A DNA stretch of 35,963 nucleotides, from contig JAIESC010000049.1 of NCBI GenBank assembly GCA_019746355.1, positions 1 to 35,963 on the forward strand, written 5' to 3'. The notes under the pieces are model-generated. The model searched no databases, had not been told where the DNA came from, and was given only the letters and a program-made list of their open reading frames with translations. This document shows, one piece after another, positions 1 through 7,507 of the stretch. Each line of letters begins with the position of its first letter. Position 1 is the first letter of the stretch. The translations under genes were made by a program, and so were the position numbers. Origin of the DNA: Xanthobacteraceae bacterium (GTDB lineage: Bacteria > Pseudomonadota > Alphaproteobacteria > Rhizobiales > Xanthobacteraceae).

Positions 1-516
1 ATGGTGCGCTCGTTCCAGATCTCGGCGGTGTTTCCGCATCTCACCGTGCTGGAGAACGTCCGCATCGCCTTGCAGCGTCAGCGCGGCGGCTCGTTCGACT
101 TCTGGCGCTCGCGGCGCGTGCTCAACCGCTACAACGAACGGGCGCGCTCGCTGATCTCCGACGTGGGCCTGTCGGATTTCGTCGACACCGCAGCGGTGGA
201 ATTGCCTTACGGCCGAAAGCGCGCGCTCGAGATCGCAACTACGCTCGCGCTCGATCCCGAGATGCTGCTGCTCGACGAGCCGACCGCCGGGATGGGGCAC
301 GAGGACATCGACCGGATCGCTGCGCTGATCAAGCGCGTCGCCGCCGACCGCACCGTGCTGATGGTCGAGCACAATCTGAGCGTCGTGGAAAATCTCTGCC
401 AGCGCATCACCGTGCTGACGCGCGGCCGTGTGCTGGCGGAAGGCGACTACGCCACCGTGTCGAACAATCCGGAGGTGCGTGAGGCCTACATGGGTGTGGG
501 TGTGGGCCATGCTTGA
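1..516 (+). CDS. livG: ABC transporter ATP-binding protein, LivG type (5' end outside window)
   Basis: This is the ATPase subunit of a branched-chain amino acid (HAAT) type importer; it hydrolyses ATP at the cytoplasmic face to drive uptake. Only the last ~171 residues are in the window, so the Walker A loop and true start lie before base 1. What remains begins at the Q-loop (FQ, then VFPHLTVLENV). It continues with an ABC signature region (LPYGRKRALEIA), Walker B (LLLDEPTAGM) and the H-loop (MVEHNL). The long linker after the Q-loop and the order LivG then LivF fit the LivG family. The stop at 514-516 overlaps the start of the next ATPase by 8 nt, so the two are translationally coupled. The transported substrate cannot be read from this subunit. 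Confidence 0.93.
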   Translation: MVRSFQISAVFPHLTVLENVRIALQRQRGGSFDFWRSRRVLNRYNERARSLISDVGLSDFVDTAAVELPYGRKRALEIATTLALDPEMLLLDEPTAGMGHEDIDRIAALIKRVAADRTVLMVEHNLSVVENLCQRITVLTRGRVLAEGDYATVSNNPEVREAYMGVGVGHA

Positions 517-1225
517 CGTGCGCGCGCCGCTCCTCTCGGTGAAGGACCTGCACGCCTGGTACGGCGAGTCGCACATTCTTCATGGCGTCACGTTCGATGT
601 GCATCAGGGCGAGGTGGTGACGCTGCTCGGCAGGAACGGCGCAGGCAAAACGACGACCATGAAGTCGATCATGGGCATCGTCGGCCAGCGCCGCGGCTCG
701 GTGCGTTTCGAAGGCCGTGAGTTGATCAGCGACGCCTCCAACGAGATCGCCCGCTCAGGCATTGCGTTCTGCCCGGAGGAGCGCGGCATCTTCGCGAGCC
801 TGACGGTGCAGGAGAACCTGATGCTGCCGCCGCAGGTCAAGCAGGGCGGCCTGTCGCTCGAGACGATCTTCGAGCTGTTTCCGAACCTCAAGGAGCGGCT
901 CGGATCGAGCCAGGGAACCAAGCTGTCCGGCGGCGAGCAGCAGATGCTGGCGATTGCACGCATCCTGCGCACCGGTGCGCGGCTGCTGTTGCTGGACGAG
1001 CCGACGGAAGGGCTTGCGCCGGTGATCATCCAGCAGATCGGCAAGACCATCCGCACGCTGAAGCAGCAGGGCTTCACGATCGTGCTGGTCGAGCAGAACT
1101 TTCGGTTCGCGTCGACCGTGGCCGACCGCTACTATGTGATGGAGCACGGCCGGATGGCCGAAACTTTCGCCAGTTCTGAACTGGAGGCCAATCTCGGCAA
1201 GCTGCACGACTATCTGGGTGTGTAA
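509..1225 (+). CDS. livF: ABC transporter ATP-binding protein, LivF type
   Basis: Second ATPase of the importer, 238 residues, the usual LivF length. I start it at the ATG at 509 because it overlaps the end of livG by 8 nt and gives a canonical N-terminus. An upstream in-frame GTG/ATG extension would run inside livG. All motifs are present: Walker A (GRNGAGKTT), signature (LSGGEQQMLAIARIL), Walker B (LLLLDEPTEGL) and a switch region reading LVEQN, where Gln replaces the usual His as is normal for LivF. LivF and LivG form a heterodimer that powers the LivHM channel encoded downstream. A 43-nt gap leads to the first binding-protein gene. Confidence 0.95.
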   Translation: MLDVRAPLLSVKDLHAWYGESHILHGVTFDVHQGEVVTLLGRNGAGKTTTMKSIMGIVGQRRGSVRFEGRELISDASNEIARSGIAFCPEERGIFASLTVQENLMLPPQVKQGGLSLETIFELFPNLKERLGSSQGTKLSGGEQQMLAIARILRTGARLLLLDEPTEGLAPVIIQQIGKTIRTLKQQGFTIVLVEQNFRFASTVADRYYVMEHGRMAETFASSELEANLGKLHDYLGV

Positions 1226-1268
1226 CAAAAAAACGGCGATGACAAACAAAGCCGGGAGGATAAGTGCG

Positions 1269-2480
1269 ATGAAGCGAACAGTGATTTTGGCAGGGCTTGC
1301 CGCTCTGCTCGCATGTGGCGCCGCCCACGCCCAACAGATGAACGTCAAGATCGGCGTGCTGACCGACATGTCGAGCCTCTATGCCGACGTGACCGGACCG
1401 GGCGCGCTGGTCGCGGCGAAGATGGCCGCCGCTGACTACATGAAAAATCATCCGAACGTGAAGGTCGAGGTGATCGGAGGCGACCACCAGAACAAGGCCG
1501 ACGTCGGCACCCAGATTGCCAACCAGTGGTTCGATGTGGACAAGGTCGACATGATCGTCGACGTACCGAACTCCGGCGTTGCGCTGGCGATCAGCCAGAT
1601 CGCGGCCAACAAGAACAAGGTATTTGTCGGCTCAGGCCCCGCGAGCTCGGACCTCACCGGTGCGAAGTGCAACGCCAACACCGTGCACTGGACCTATGAT
1701 ACCTGGATGCTCGCCAACGGCACCGGCAAGGCGATCGTCAAGACCGGCGGTGACACCTGGTTCTTCCTGACCTCCGACTACGCCTTCGGCCATGCGCTCG
1801 AGCGCGACACCGCGGCGGTGGTCGAAGCCAACGGCGGCAAGGTGCTGGGCAAGGTCCGTCACCCGATCAACACCGCGGACTTCTCCTCGTTCCTGCTGCA
1901 GGCGCAGACCTCCAAGGCCAAGGTGATCGGGCTTGCCAATGCCGGCGGCGACACCATCAACTCGATCAAGCAGGCGGCCGAATTCGGCATCGTCAAGGGT
2001 GGCCAGAGCCTCGCCGGCCTTCTGGTGTTCTCGAGCGACATCAACGCGCTCGGACTCAACACCGCGCAGGGTCTGATCTTCACCGAGACCTGGTATTGGG
2101 ACATGAACGATGCCAACCGGGCCTGGACCAAGCGCTGGCAGGCCGAGCGCAACGCCGCCGGCAAGGTCCCGACGATGAACCAGGCCGGCGTCTATGCCGG
2201 CACGCTGCATTATCTGAAGACGGTCACCGCTCTCAAAAGCGCCGCCGATGGCAAGGCCGTGGTAGCGGCGATGAAGAAGCAGCCGACCGACGACCCGCTG
2301 TTCGGCAAGGGCACCATCCGCGCCGACGGCCGCAAGCTGCATCCAGCCTATCTGTTCGAAGTCAAGAAGCCGTCGGAATCGAAGTACGCCGGCGACTTCT
2401 ACAAGACCCGCGCCACCATTCCGGCGGAAGAAGCCTTCCGCCCGTTGAAGGACGGCAACTGCCCATTGGTGAGCGGCTGA
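1269..2480 (+). CDS. Periplasmic substrate-binding protein 1 of the Liv-type ABC transporter
   Basis: Type 1 periplasmic binding protein (LivJ/LivK fold, Peripla_BP_6-like), 403 residues. It captures the solute in the periplasm and hands it to LivHM. The ATG at 1269 is chosen because GGAGGA lies 8 nt upstream (1255-1260) and a clean signal peptide follows: MKR, a hydrophobic core and a likely cleavage site AHA|QQ. An earlier start at 1218 would overlap livF and spoil the signal. The mature part begins VKIGVLTDMSSLYAD, typical of the fold. Cysteines in GAKCNANTVHW and near the C-terminus (DGNCPL) are shared with the next gene. The two proteins are close paralogues over their whole length. The ligand is unknown; amino acid or amide is a family-level guess. 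Confidence 0.93.
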   Translation: MKRTVILAGLAALLACGAAHAQQMNVKIGVLTDMSSLYADVTGPGALVAAKMAAADYMKNHPNVKVEVIGGDHQNKADVGTQIANQWFDVDKVDMIVDVPNSGVALAISQIAANKNKVFVGSGPASSDLTGAKCNANTVHWTYDTWMLANGTGKAIVKTGGDTWFFLTSDYAFGHALERDTAAVVEANGGKVLGKVRHPINTADFSSFLLQAQTSKAKVIGLANAGGDTINSIKQAAEFGIVKGGQSLAGLLVFSSDINALGLNTAQGLIFTETWYWDMNDANRAWTKRWQAERNAAGKVPTMNQAGVYAGTLHYLKTVTALKSAADGKAVVAAMKKQPTDDPLFGKGTIRADGRKLHPAYLFEVKKPSESKYAGDFYKTRATIPAEEAFRPLKDGNCPLVSG

Positions 2481-2540
2481 ACGGCAATCCTGCAACGTGA
2501 ACACGCGTGCCGCTTGGCACCGCAAGAAGGAGGACTGCGA

Positions 2541-3746
2541 ATGAAAAAACTCTTGAGCCTTGCGGCGGTCGGTGCCGCACTGGCTTGCGCACCCGCGCAG
2601 GCCCAGCAGATCAACGTCAAGATCGGCGTGATGAGCGACATGTCGTCGCTTTATTCCGACCTTGCCGGCCCCGGCTCGACCGCGGCCGCCAAGCTCGCGA
2701 TCGCCGACTTCATCAAGAACAATCCGAACGTGAAGGTCGACCTGGTCAGTGCCGACCACCAGAACAAGGCCGACGTCGGCTCGCAGGTCGTCAACAAGTG
2801 GTATGACACCGAGAACGTCGATCTCGTCATCGACGTGCCGAACTCGGGCGTGGCGCTCGCCGTCAGCCAGATCGCCGCGACCAAGAACAAGGTGTTCATC
2901 GTCTCCGGCGCGGCCGCGTCCGATCTCACCGGCTCCAAGTGCAACGCCAACACGGTGCACTGGACCTATGACACCTGGATGCTCGCCAACGGCACCGGCA
3001 AGGCGCTGGTGAAGACCGGCGGCGACAGCTGGTTCTTCCTCACCGCGGACTATGCCTTCGGCCACGCGCTCGAGCGCGACACCGCGGCGGTGGTCGAGGC
3101 CAATGGTGGCAAGGTGCTGGGCAAGGTGCGTCACCCGCTCAACACCAACGACTTCTCCTCGTTCCTGCTGCAGGCGCAGACCTCCAAGGCCAAGATCGTT
3201 GGCCTTGCGAACGCCGGCGGTGACACCATCAACTCGATCAAGGCCGGAGCCGAGTTCGGCATCGTCAAGGGCGGCCAGAAGTTCGCCGGCCTCCTGGTGT
3301 TCGCAAGCGACGTGGCCGCGATGGGCCTGCCCACCGCGCAGGGCCTCACGCTCACCGAAACCTGGTACTGGGATATGAACGACAGCAACCGCGCCTGGAC
3401 CAAGCGCTGGCAGGGCGAGCGTCCGGGCAAGTTCCCGACCATGATCCAGGCCGGCGTCTACGCGGGCATCACGCACTACCTCAAGGCGGTCGTTGCCGTG
3501 AAGAGCGCGGCGGACGGCAAGGCGGTGGTGGCCGAGATGAAGAAGCAGCCGACCGACGATCCGCTGTTCGGCAAGGGCACGATCCGCGCCGACGGCCGCA
3601 AGGTGCACGACGCCTATCTGTTCGAGGTGAAGTCGCCTGCGGAATCGAAGCACCCCGGCGACTTCTACAAGCTGCGCGCCACGATCCCGGCGGCGGAAGC
3701 CTTCCGTCCGCTCAAGGACGGCGGCTGTCCGCTGGTCAGCGGCTAG
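2541..3746 (+). CDS. Periplasmic substrate-binding protein 2 (tandem paralogue)
   Basis: Second type 1 periplasmic binding protein, 401 residues, 60 nt after the first and clearly its duplicate. The regions around WTYDTWMLANGTGK and ALERDTAAVVEANGGKVLGK are identical or nearly so in both. The ATG at 2541 is set by an AAGGAGG Shine-Dalgarno at 2527-2533 and by the signal peptide (MKK, hydrophobic core, AQA|QQ). Positions that differ lie mostly in the first domain (SDLAGPGSTAAAKLAI against ADVTGPGALVAAKMAA) and in the loop before the last helices, where this copy is shorter (GERPGKFPTM). The two may offer one membrane complex different ligand ranges; that is an inference. Confidence 0.93.
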   Translation: MKKLLSLAAVGAALACAPAQAQQINVKIGVMSDMSSLYSDLAGPGSTAAAKLAIADFIKNNPNVKVDLVSADHQNKADVGSQVVNKWYDTENVDLVIDVPNSGVALAVSQIAATKNKVFIVSGAAASDLTGSKCNANTVHWTYDTWMLANGTGKALVKTGGDSWFFLTADYAFGHALERDTAAVVEANGGKVLGKVRHPLNTNDFSSFLLQAQTSKAKIVGLANAGGDTINSIKAGAEFGIVKGGQKFAGLLVFASDVAAMGLPTAQGLTLTETWYWDMNDSNRAWTKRWQGERPGKFPTMIQAGVYAGITHYLKAVVAVKSAADGKAVVAEMKKQPTDDPLFGKGTIRADGRKVHDAYLFEVKSPAESKHPGDFYKLRATIPAAEAFRPLKDGGCPLVSG

Positions 3747-3781
3747 GCGCAGTCCGGTGGTTTGCTTTTGAAGAAAGCTGG

Positions 3782-3828
3782 GTCCCGGGTCTGCAACGCG
3801 TCATTTCATGCCGCGCTGCGCCCGGGAC
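3782..3828. repeat. Palindromic hairpin repeat between binding-protein and permease genes
   Basis: The outer arms GTCCCGGG (3782-3789) and CCCGGGAC (3821-3828) are perfect complements. Inside them GCA-A-CGCG pairs with CGCG-C-TGC with a single A/C mismatch, closing on a loop of about 11 nt (TCATTTCATGC). No T-tract follows, so this is not a classic terminator. It resembles the REP-like intergenic palindromes frequent in Bradyrhizobium and relatives (from memory, not searched). Its place inside the liv operon could protect the binding-protein mRNA from 3' decay. Confidence 0.7.
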
Positions 3829-3854
3829 ACACAGCGTCGAAGTCGGCATGACGG

Positions 3855-4766
3855 ATGTTTGAACTCTGCATCCCTGAATTTCTCGGCGGCCGCTGCATTC
3901 CCTCGACGGCGCTGTTCGCGCAGCTTTTGATCGGGCTGATCAACGGCTCGTTCTACGCGCTGCTCAGTCTGGGGCTTGCCGTCATCTTCGGCATGCTCAA
4001 CATCATCAATTTCACCCATGGCGCCCAGTACATGATGGGCGCGTTCGCCGCGTACCTGCTGCTGCAGTGGACCGGGCTCGGCTACTGGTGGGCGCTGATC
4101 CTCGCCCCGATCCTGGTCGGCATCACCGGCATGATCATCGAGCGGGCCTTCCTGCAATGGCTCTACAAGCTCGACCATCTCTACGGCCTGCTGCTGACCT
4201 TCGGCATCGCGCTGATCATCGAGGGGCTCGCCCGCAACCAGTACGGCTCCGCGGGTCTGCCCTACACGATGCCGGAGCAGCTTCAGGGCGGCCGCAACCT
4301 CGGCTTCATGTTCCTGCCGAACTACCGCGCCTGGGTGATCGTCGCCTCGCTCTCGGTCTGCCTCGCCACCTGGTTCGTCATCGAGCGCACCAAGCTCGGC
4401 GCATATCTGCGCGCCGCGACCGAGAACCCGACACTGGTGCGCGCCTTCGGCATCAACGTGCCGCGCATGATCACGCTGACCTACGGCTTTGGCGTCGCGC
4501 TTGCCGCCTTCGCCGGCGTGATGGCCGCGCCGATCTATAACGTCAGCCCGCAGATGGGCTCCTCGCTGATCATCGTCGTGTTCGCCGTGGTGGTGATCGG
4601 CGGCATGGGCTCGATCATGGGGGCGATGATCACCGGCTTCGGCCTCGGCGTCATCGAGGGGCTGACCAAGGTGTTCTTCCCGGAAGCCTCCAACACCGTG
4701 ATCTTCGTCATCATGGCGATCGTGCTCTTGGTGCGGCCGGCAGGCCTGTTCGGACGGAGGGCGTGA
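3855..4766 (+). CDS. livH: Branched-chain amino acid type ABC permease, LivH
   Basis: Integral membrane subunit, 303 residues, family-typical length, with about eight hydrophobic segments. The first is LIGLINGSFYALLSLGLAVIF, directly followed by the family motif NFTHGAQYMMGAF. Near the C-terminus is the glycine-rich stretch VVVIGGMGSIMGAMITGFGLG, the usual LivH coupling and pore region. It forms the translocation path together with LivM. The gene lies 108 nt after the second binding-protein gene, with the hairpin repeat in between. The ATG at 3855 has no strong Shine-Dalgarno. The stop overlaps the start of livM. Confidence 0.94.
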   Translation: MFELCIPEFLGGRCIPSTALFAQLLIGLINGSFYALLSLGLAVIFGMLNIINFTHGAQYMMGAFAAYLLLQWTGLGYWWALILAPILVGITGMIIERAFLQWLYKLDHLYGLLLTFGIALIIEGLARNQYGSAGLPYTMPEQLQGGRNLGFMFLPNYRAWVIVASLSVCLATWFVIERTKLGAYLRAATENPTLVRAFGINVPRMITLTYGFGVALAAFAGVMAAPIYNVSPQMGSSLIIVVFAVVVIGGMGSIMGAMITGFGLGVIEGLTKVFFPEASNTVIFVIMAIVLLVRPAGLFGRRA

Positions 4767-5749
4767 TGGAGCAGCGTGTCGGAACCGCCGAGTCGCCGCT
4801 CGCGCCGGCCGGCCACGCGTCGCGGCGCAACTGGAGCGAGCCGATCGCGTTCCTGATCATGGTCGCGGCGCTGGTCGTGGCTCCAATGTATGTCTATCCG
4901 CTGTTCGTCATGCAGGCGCTGTGCTTTGCGCTGTTCGCCTGCGCCTTCAACCTGCTGATCGGCTATGGCGGGCTCCTGTCGTTCGGCCACGCGCTCTATT
5001 TCGGCTGGGCGAGCTATCTGTCGGCGCATTCCGCCAAGGTCTGGGGCTTCCCGCCCGAGCTTGCGATCCTAACCGGCACGCTGACCGCGTGCGTGTTCGG
5101 CATCATCGCCGGCTCGCTCGCGATCCGCCGCCAGGGCATCTACTTCGCGATGATCACGCTTGCGCTCGCGCAGATGATGTTCTTCTTCGCGCTGCAGGCG
5201 AAGTTCACCGGCGGCGAGGACGGCATCCAGGCGGTGCCGCGCGGCACCCTGTTCGGCGCGATCAATCTCGCCGACGAAAAGAACATGTACATCACCGTCG
5301 TCGCGATCTTCCTGTTGGGCTTCCTCCTGATCTACCGCATCATCCATTCGCCGTTCGGCGAGGTGCTGAAGGCGATCCGCGAGAACGAGGCGCGCGCGAT
5401 TTCGCTCGGTTACAAGACCGACCGCTACAAGCTCATGGCCTTCGTGCTGTCGGCGGCGCTCGCAGGCCTTGCCGGCGCGACCAAGGCGATCGTGCTGCAG
5501 ATCGCCTCGCTCACCGACGTCGACTGGCCGATGTCGGGCGAGGTGGTGCTGATGGCGCTGGTCGGCGGGCTCGGTACGGTGTTCGGCCCGGTCGCCGGAG
5601 CCTTCATCGTCATCGCCATGCAGAACTACCTCGCCCAGGTCGGGCAATGGGTGACGGTGATCCAGGGCGTCATTTTCGTGGTCTGCGTGCTGGCGTTCCG
5701 CCGCGGCGTGATCGGCGAGCTCGCGCACTATCTGCGGATCAAGCTCTAA
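4766..5749 (+). CDS. livM: Branched-chain amino acid type ABC permease, LivM
   Basis: Second membrane subunit, 327 residues from the ATG at 4766. That ATG overlaps the livH stop (TGATG), and a GGACGGAGG-like Shine-Dalgarno lies just upstream; a GTG one codon earlier (4763) is also possible. Characteristic LivM features are GYGGLLSFGHALYFGWASYL in the third hydrophobic segment, IRENEARAISLGYKTDRYKL in the cytoplasmic loop and VLMALVGGLGTVFGPVAGAF near the end. It completes the LivGF-HM importer. No clear terminator follows; the next gene begins 61 nt downstream under its own probable promoter. Confidence 0.94.
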   Translation: MEQRVGTAESPLAPAGHASRRNWSEPIAFLIMVAALVVAPMYVYPLFVMQALCFALFACAFNLLIGYGGLLSFGHALYFGWASYLSAHSAKVWGFPPELAILTGTLTACVFGIIAGSLAIRRQGIYFAMITLALAQMMFFFALQAKFTGGEDGIQAVPRGTLFGAINLADEKNMYITVVAIFLLGFLLIYRIIHSPFGEVLKAIRENEARAISLGYKTDRYKLMAFVLSAALAGLAGATKAIVLQIASLTDVDWPMSGEVVLMALVGGLGTVFGPVAGAFIVIAMQNYLAQVGQWVTVIQGVIFVVCVLAFRRGVIGELAHYLRIKL

Positions 5750-5759
5750 GCCGTTGGCA

Positions 5760-5787
5760 TTGAAATGCGCATCAAGTGATGCTATTT
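5760..5787 (+). promoter_or_regulatory. Candidate vapBC promoter with embedded palindrome
   Basis: A TTGAAA box (5760-5765) and a CTATTT box (5782-5787) with 16 nt between them resemble a sigma-70-type promoter. A perfect inverted repeat, GCATCA-AG-TGATGC at 5769-5782, sits in the spacer and touches the -10 box. Type II antitoxins usually repress their own operon through palindromes placed this way, so this is a plausible VapB(C) operator. It is predicted by eye only. Confidence 0.4.
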
Positions 5788-5810
5788 TTCGTGCCTCAAG
5801 GACGGTAGCC

Positions 5811-6008
5811 ATGCGCACCACGCTCGCACTCGATGACGACTTGTTGGCCAAGGCCCAGGAGTACACCGGCCTGAAGGAGAAGTCGGCGCTGGTCAATCAG
5901 GCGCTAAAGGTGCTTGTGCAGGTCGAAGCAGGTCGCCGATTGGCGCAGCTGGGCGGCAGTGATCCAGGAGCGAAAGCTCCGCCGCGGCGGCGGCCGAAGT
6001 TCCGGTGA
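5811..6008 (+). CDS. vapB: VapB-type antitoxin
   Basis: Small antitoxin of the VapB family (PF09957-like), 65 residues. The start is the ATG at 5811, giving the usual opening MRTTLALDDDLLAKAQEYTG, a ribbon-helix-helix type DNA-binding N-terminus, followed by KSALVNQALKVLV. The basic, Pro-rich tail (APPRRRPKFR) would be the part that wraps the toxin. An upstream in-frame start at 5754 would run through the probable promoter and is disfavoured. The stop overlaps the vapC GTG (GTGA), which is typical translational coupling. It should neutralise VapC and autoregulate the operon. Confidence 0.85.
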   Translation: MRTTLALDDDLLAKAQEYTGLKEKSALVNQALKVLVQVEAGRRLAQLGGSDPGAKAPPRRRPKFR

Positions 6009-6376
6009 TTCTCGCCGATACCTCGGTCTGGATCGAGCATTTGCGTCGATCCGACGAGAGGATCGCCGCATTGCTGGTCGCCCGCGAAGTGCTGGTCCAT
6101 CCTTTTGTGATTGGTGAAATTGCTCTCGGTTATTTGCGATCACGGGAAGCCGTTCTGCACGAACTTAAACTTTTGCCGCAGGCGGCGGTCGCCACCCACG
6201 AAGAAGTTCTGCACTTGATCGAACGGCATCGATTGTTTGGGACCGGTCTCGGTTATGTCGATGTTCACCTGCTCGCCGCCGCCCGGCTCATGGGGCGCGT
6301 GGCGTTGTGGACATATGACGAGCGGTTGCGTGCGGCTGCCGGGAAGCTGAACCTGGAGCATGGTCCGCCGATTTGA
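6005..6376 (+). CDS. vapC: VapC-type toxin, PIN-domain ribonuclease
   Basis: PIN-domain protein of 123 residues, full length for VapC, starting at a GTG that overlaps the vapB stop. The acidic metal-binding residues are all in place: D5 in ADTSVWIEHL, E38 in VIGEIALG, D86 in GYVDVHLLAAA and D105 in TYDERL. VapC toxins are Mg2+/Mn2+-dependent RNases, usually cutting tRNA or the 23S rRNA sarcin-ricin loop. The target here cannot be deduced. The active site looks intact, so the pair is probably functional. Confidence 0.9.
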   Translation: MILADTSVWIEHLRRSDERIAALLVAREVLVHPFVIGEIALGYLRSREAVLHELKLLPQAAVATHEEVLHLIERHRLFGTGLGYVDVHLLAAARLMGRVALWTYDERLRAAAGKLNLEHGPPI

Positions 6377-6442
6377 GGTCGTTACCCGGGACAAGACGTC
6401 CGATGACCGCTTACACTGCCTGAGACAAGGAAAGAGGGATCC

Positions 6443-6904
6443 ATGAGCGCAGAAGCCCGCCTGAAGCAACTCGGCATCGTGCTGCCGAACGTGCCGTCGC
6501 CGGTTGCCAACTATCTGCCGTATCGCATCGCCGGCAACTTGCTGTTCCTGGCCGGGCAGGGCCCGCGCGACGACAAGGGCAACACGCTGTCCGGCAAGGT
6601 GGGGGCCGACGTCTCGGTGGACGAAGGCTACAAGCGCGCCCGCCAGATCGGCTTGCAGTTGCTCTCAACCATGAAGACCGCGCTCGGCTCGCTCGACCGC
6701 GTCGACACCGTGCTCAAGATGCTGGTGATGGTCAACGCGGTGCCGGACTTCAAGGACCACCCCAAGGTCGCCAACGGCATGTCGGACCTGTTCGTCGAGG
6801 TGTTCGGCGAGAACGGCAAGCATGCGCGCTCCGCCGTCGGCATGGGCTCGCTGCCGGCGCAGATTTCGGTGGAGATCGAGGGCATCGTCTCGATCAGGCC
6901 TTAG
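6443..6904 (+). CDS. RidA/YjgF family protein
   Basis: Member of the RidA (YjgF/YER057c/UK114) family, 153 residues, slightly longer than the ~130 of canonical RidA and close to the YjgF-like subgroup. It starts MSAEARLKQLGIVLPNVPSPVANYLP with an AAGGAAAGAGG-like ribosome site upstream. It contains FLAGQGPRDDKGNTLSGKVG and the C-terminal block GKHARSAVGMGSLPAQISVEIEGI. Canonical RidA hydrolyses reactive 2-aminoacrylate imines through an Arg in a [R]-x-A/V-V motif; here R in ARSAVG is the likely equivalent. Membership is clear, but the substrate of this subgroup is not established. Confidence 0.88.
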   Translation: MSAEARLKQLGIVLPNVPSPVANYLPYRIAGNLLFLAGQGPRDDKGNTLSGKVGADVSVDEGYKRARQIGLQLLSTMKTALGSLDRVDTVLKMLVMVNAVPDFKDHPKVANGMSDLFVEVFGENGKHARSAVGMGSLPAQISVEIEGIVSIRP

Positions 6905-7068
6905 TCCTCAGCTACCCATTCGCCGGCCTGTGCATATGTGGGCCGGGATCACGAGAAGATTGTGCATAACGTCTTGACCGCTCGTTTCGGGCGGAAAGCC
7001 GCGTTGTTCCTGCGCGAATCCGGACTAAGCATCGGTCCGCCGCTCAAGCGGCAACAGGCGGATCGATC

Positions 7069-7365
7069 ATGGCGCATCGTCAATTCGAGTGCCCTGTTCC
7101 GCGTACATCAGAAGTCCCACCGTCGATGGTCAAGGCCACGGCCAGACTGGAGCGCGTCGCGCTGAAGTGGCGGGCGCTCGCCGAGCGTCGCCGCGACCAT
7201 CACCTTGAGCTCTATAAGAGCGGCCGCTGGCGGCACTACTACACCGACCAGGAATTCCTCGCCGAGATGCGCAACGCCATCGCCGTCGCGCAGCGTTGGG
7301 CGAAGATCGCGCGCTTGCCCGAGGAGCGCGAGCAGTCCGAAGCGCCGCAAGCCAAGGCGGCCTAG
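7069..7365 (+). CDS. Small conserved protein, possibly TIGR03809 family
   Basis: Protein of 98 residues, no signal peptide or membrane segment. The middle is rich in Arg, Lys and aromatic residues (LKWRALAERRRDHHLELYKSG, then WRHYYTDQEFLAEMR), and the tail is acidic then Ala-rich. The pattern recalls a short family (TIGR03809) I associate with Bradyrhizobium and relatives, but I cannot confirm this without a search. Function unknown. The ATG at 7069 gives the longest sensible frame; the inner ATG at 7126 is an alternative. A competing frame starting at 6938 lacks a recognisable protein pattern. Confidence 0.65.
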   Translation: MAHRQFECPVPRTSEVPPSMVKATARLERVALKWRALAERRRDHHLELYKSGRWRHYYTDQEFLAEMRNAIAVAQRWAKIARLPEEREQSEAPQAKAA

Positions 7366-7384
7366 CAGCCACCGGCAGCCGCGA

Positions 7385-7498
7385 TCGCAAGTCGGGTTTT
7401 GCCCGGCTTGCGACCCTCAACATGGCGGAAATCGGCGGAGCCGATTTCCTTTCGCCATCCACGCCTTTACTGTGTCGCCCGAAAAGCAAGGCGTGGAT
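7385..7498. repeat. Cluster of three different inverted repeats
   Basis: Three palindromes follow one another between two genes. (1) 7385-7413: TCGCAAG/CTTGCGA arms plus CGGG/CCCG around a TTTTG loop. (2) 7422-7458: AAATCGGC/GCCGATTT flanking GGA, with outer ATGGCG/CGCCAT. (3) 7457-7467 and 7488-7498: ATCCACGCCTT against AAGGCGTGGAT, 11 bp perfect. No T-tract follows any of them. They look like a mosaic of intergenic palindromic elements rather than terminators. Confidence 0.7.
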
Positions 7499-7507
7499 GC
7501 CCGGCAC

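Noticed and set aside
1632..3653. Long open frame on the reverse strand across both binding-protein genes (673 codons)
   Set aside because: It is antisense to two well-supported genes, and its translation is low-complexity Arg/Gly/Val-rich without a known fold. The duplication of the forward genes makes its two halves look alike by consequence. It is an artefact of GC-rich codon use.
3782..3828. Rho-independent terminator of the binding-protein genes
   Set aside because: Good stem but no T-tract after it, and livHM downstream need the same transcript; kept as a repeat instead.
6938..7165. Short forward frame overlapping the 98-residue protein gene
   Set aside because: No ribosome site and no recognisable pattern; the frame starting at 7069 gives a more protein-like composition.
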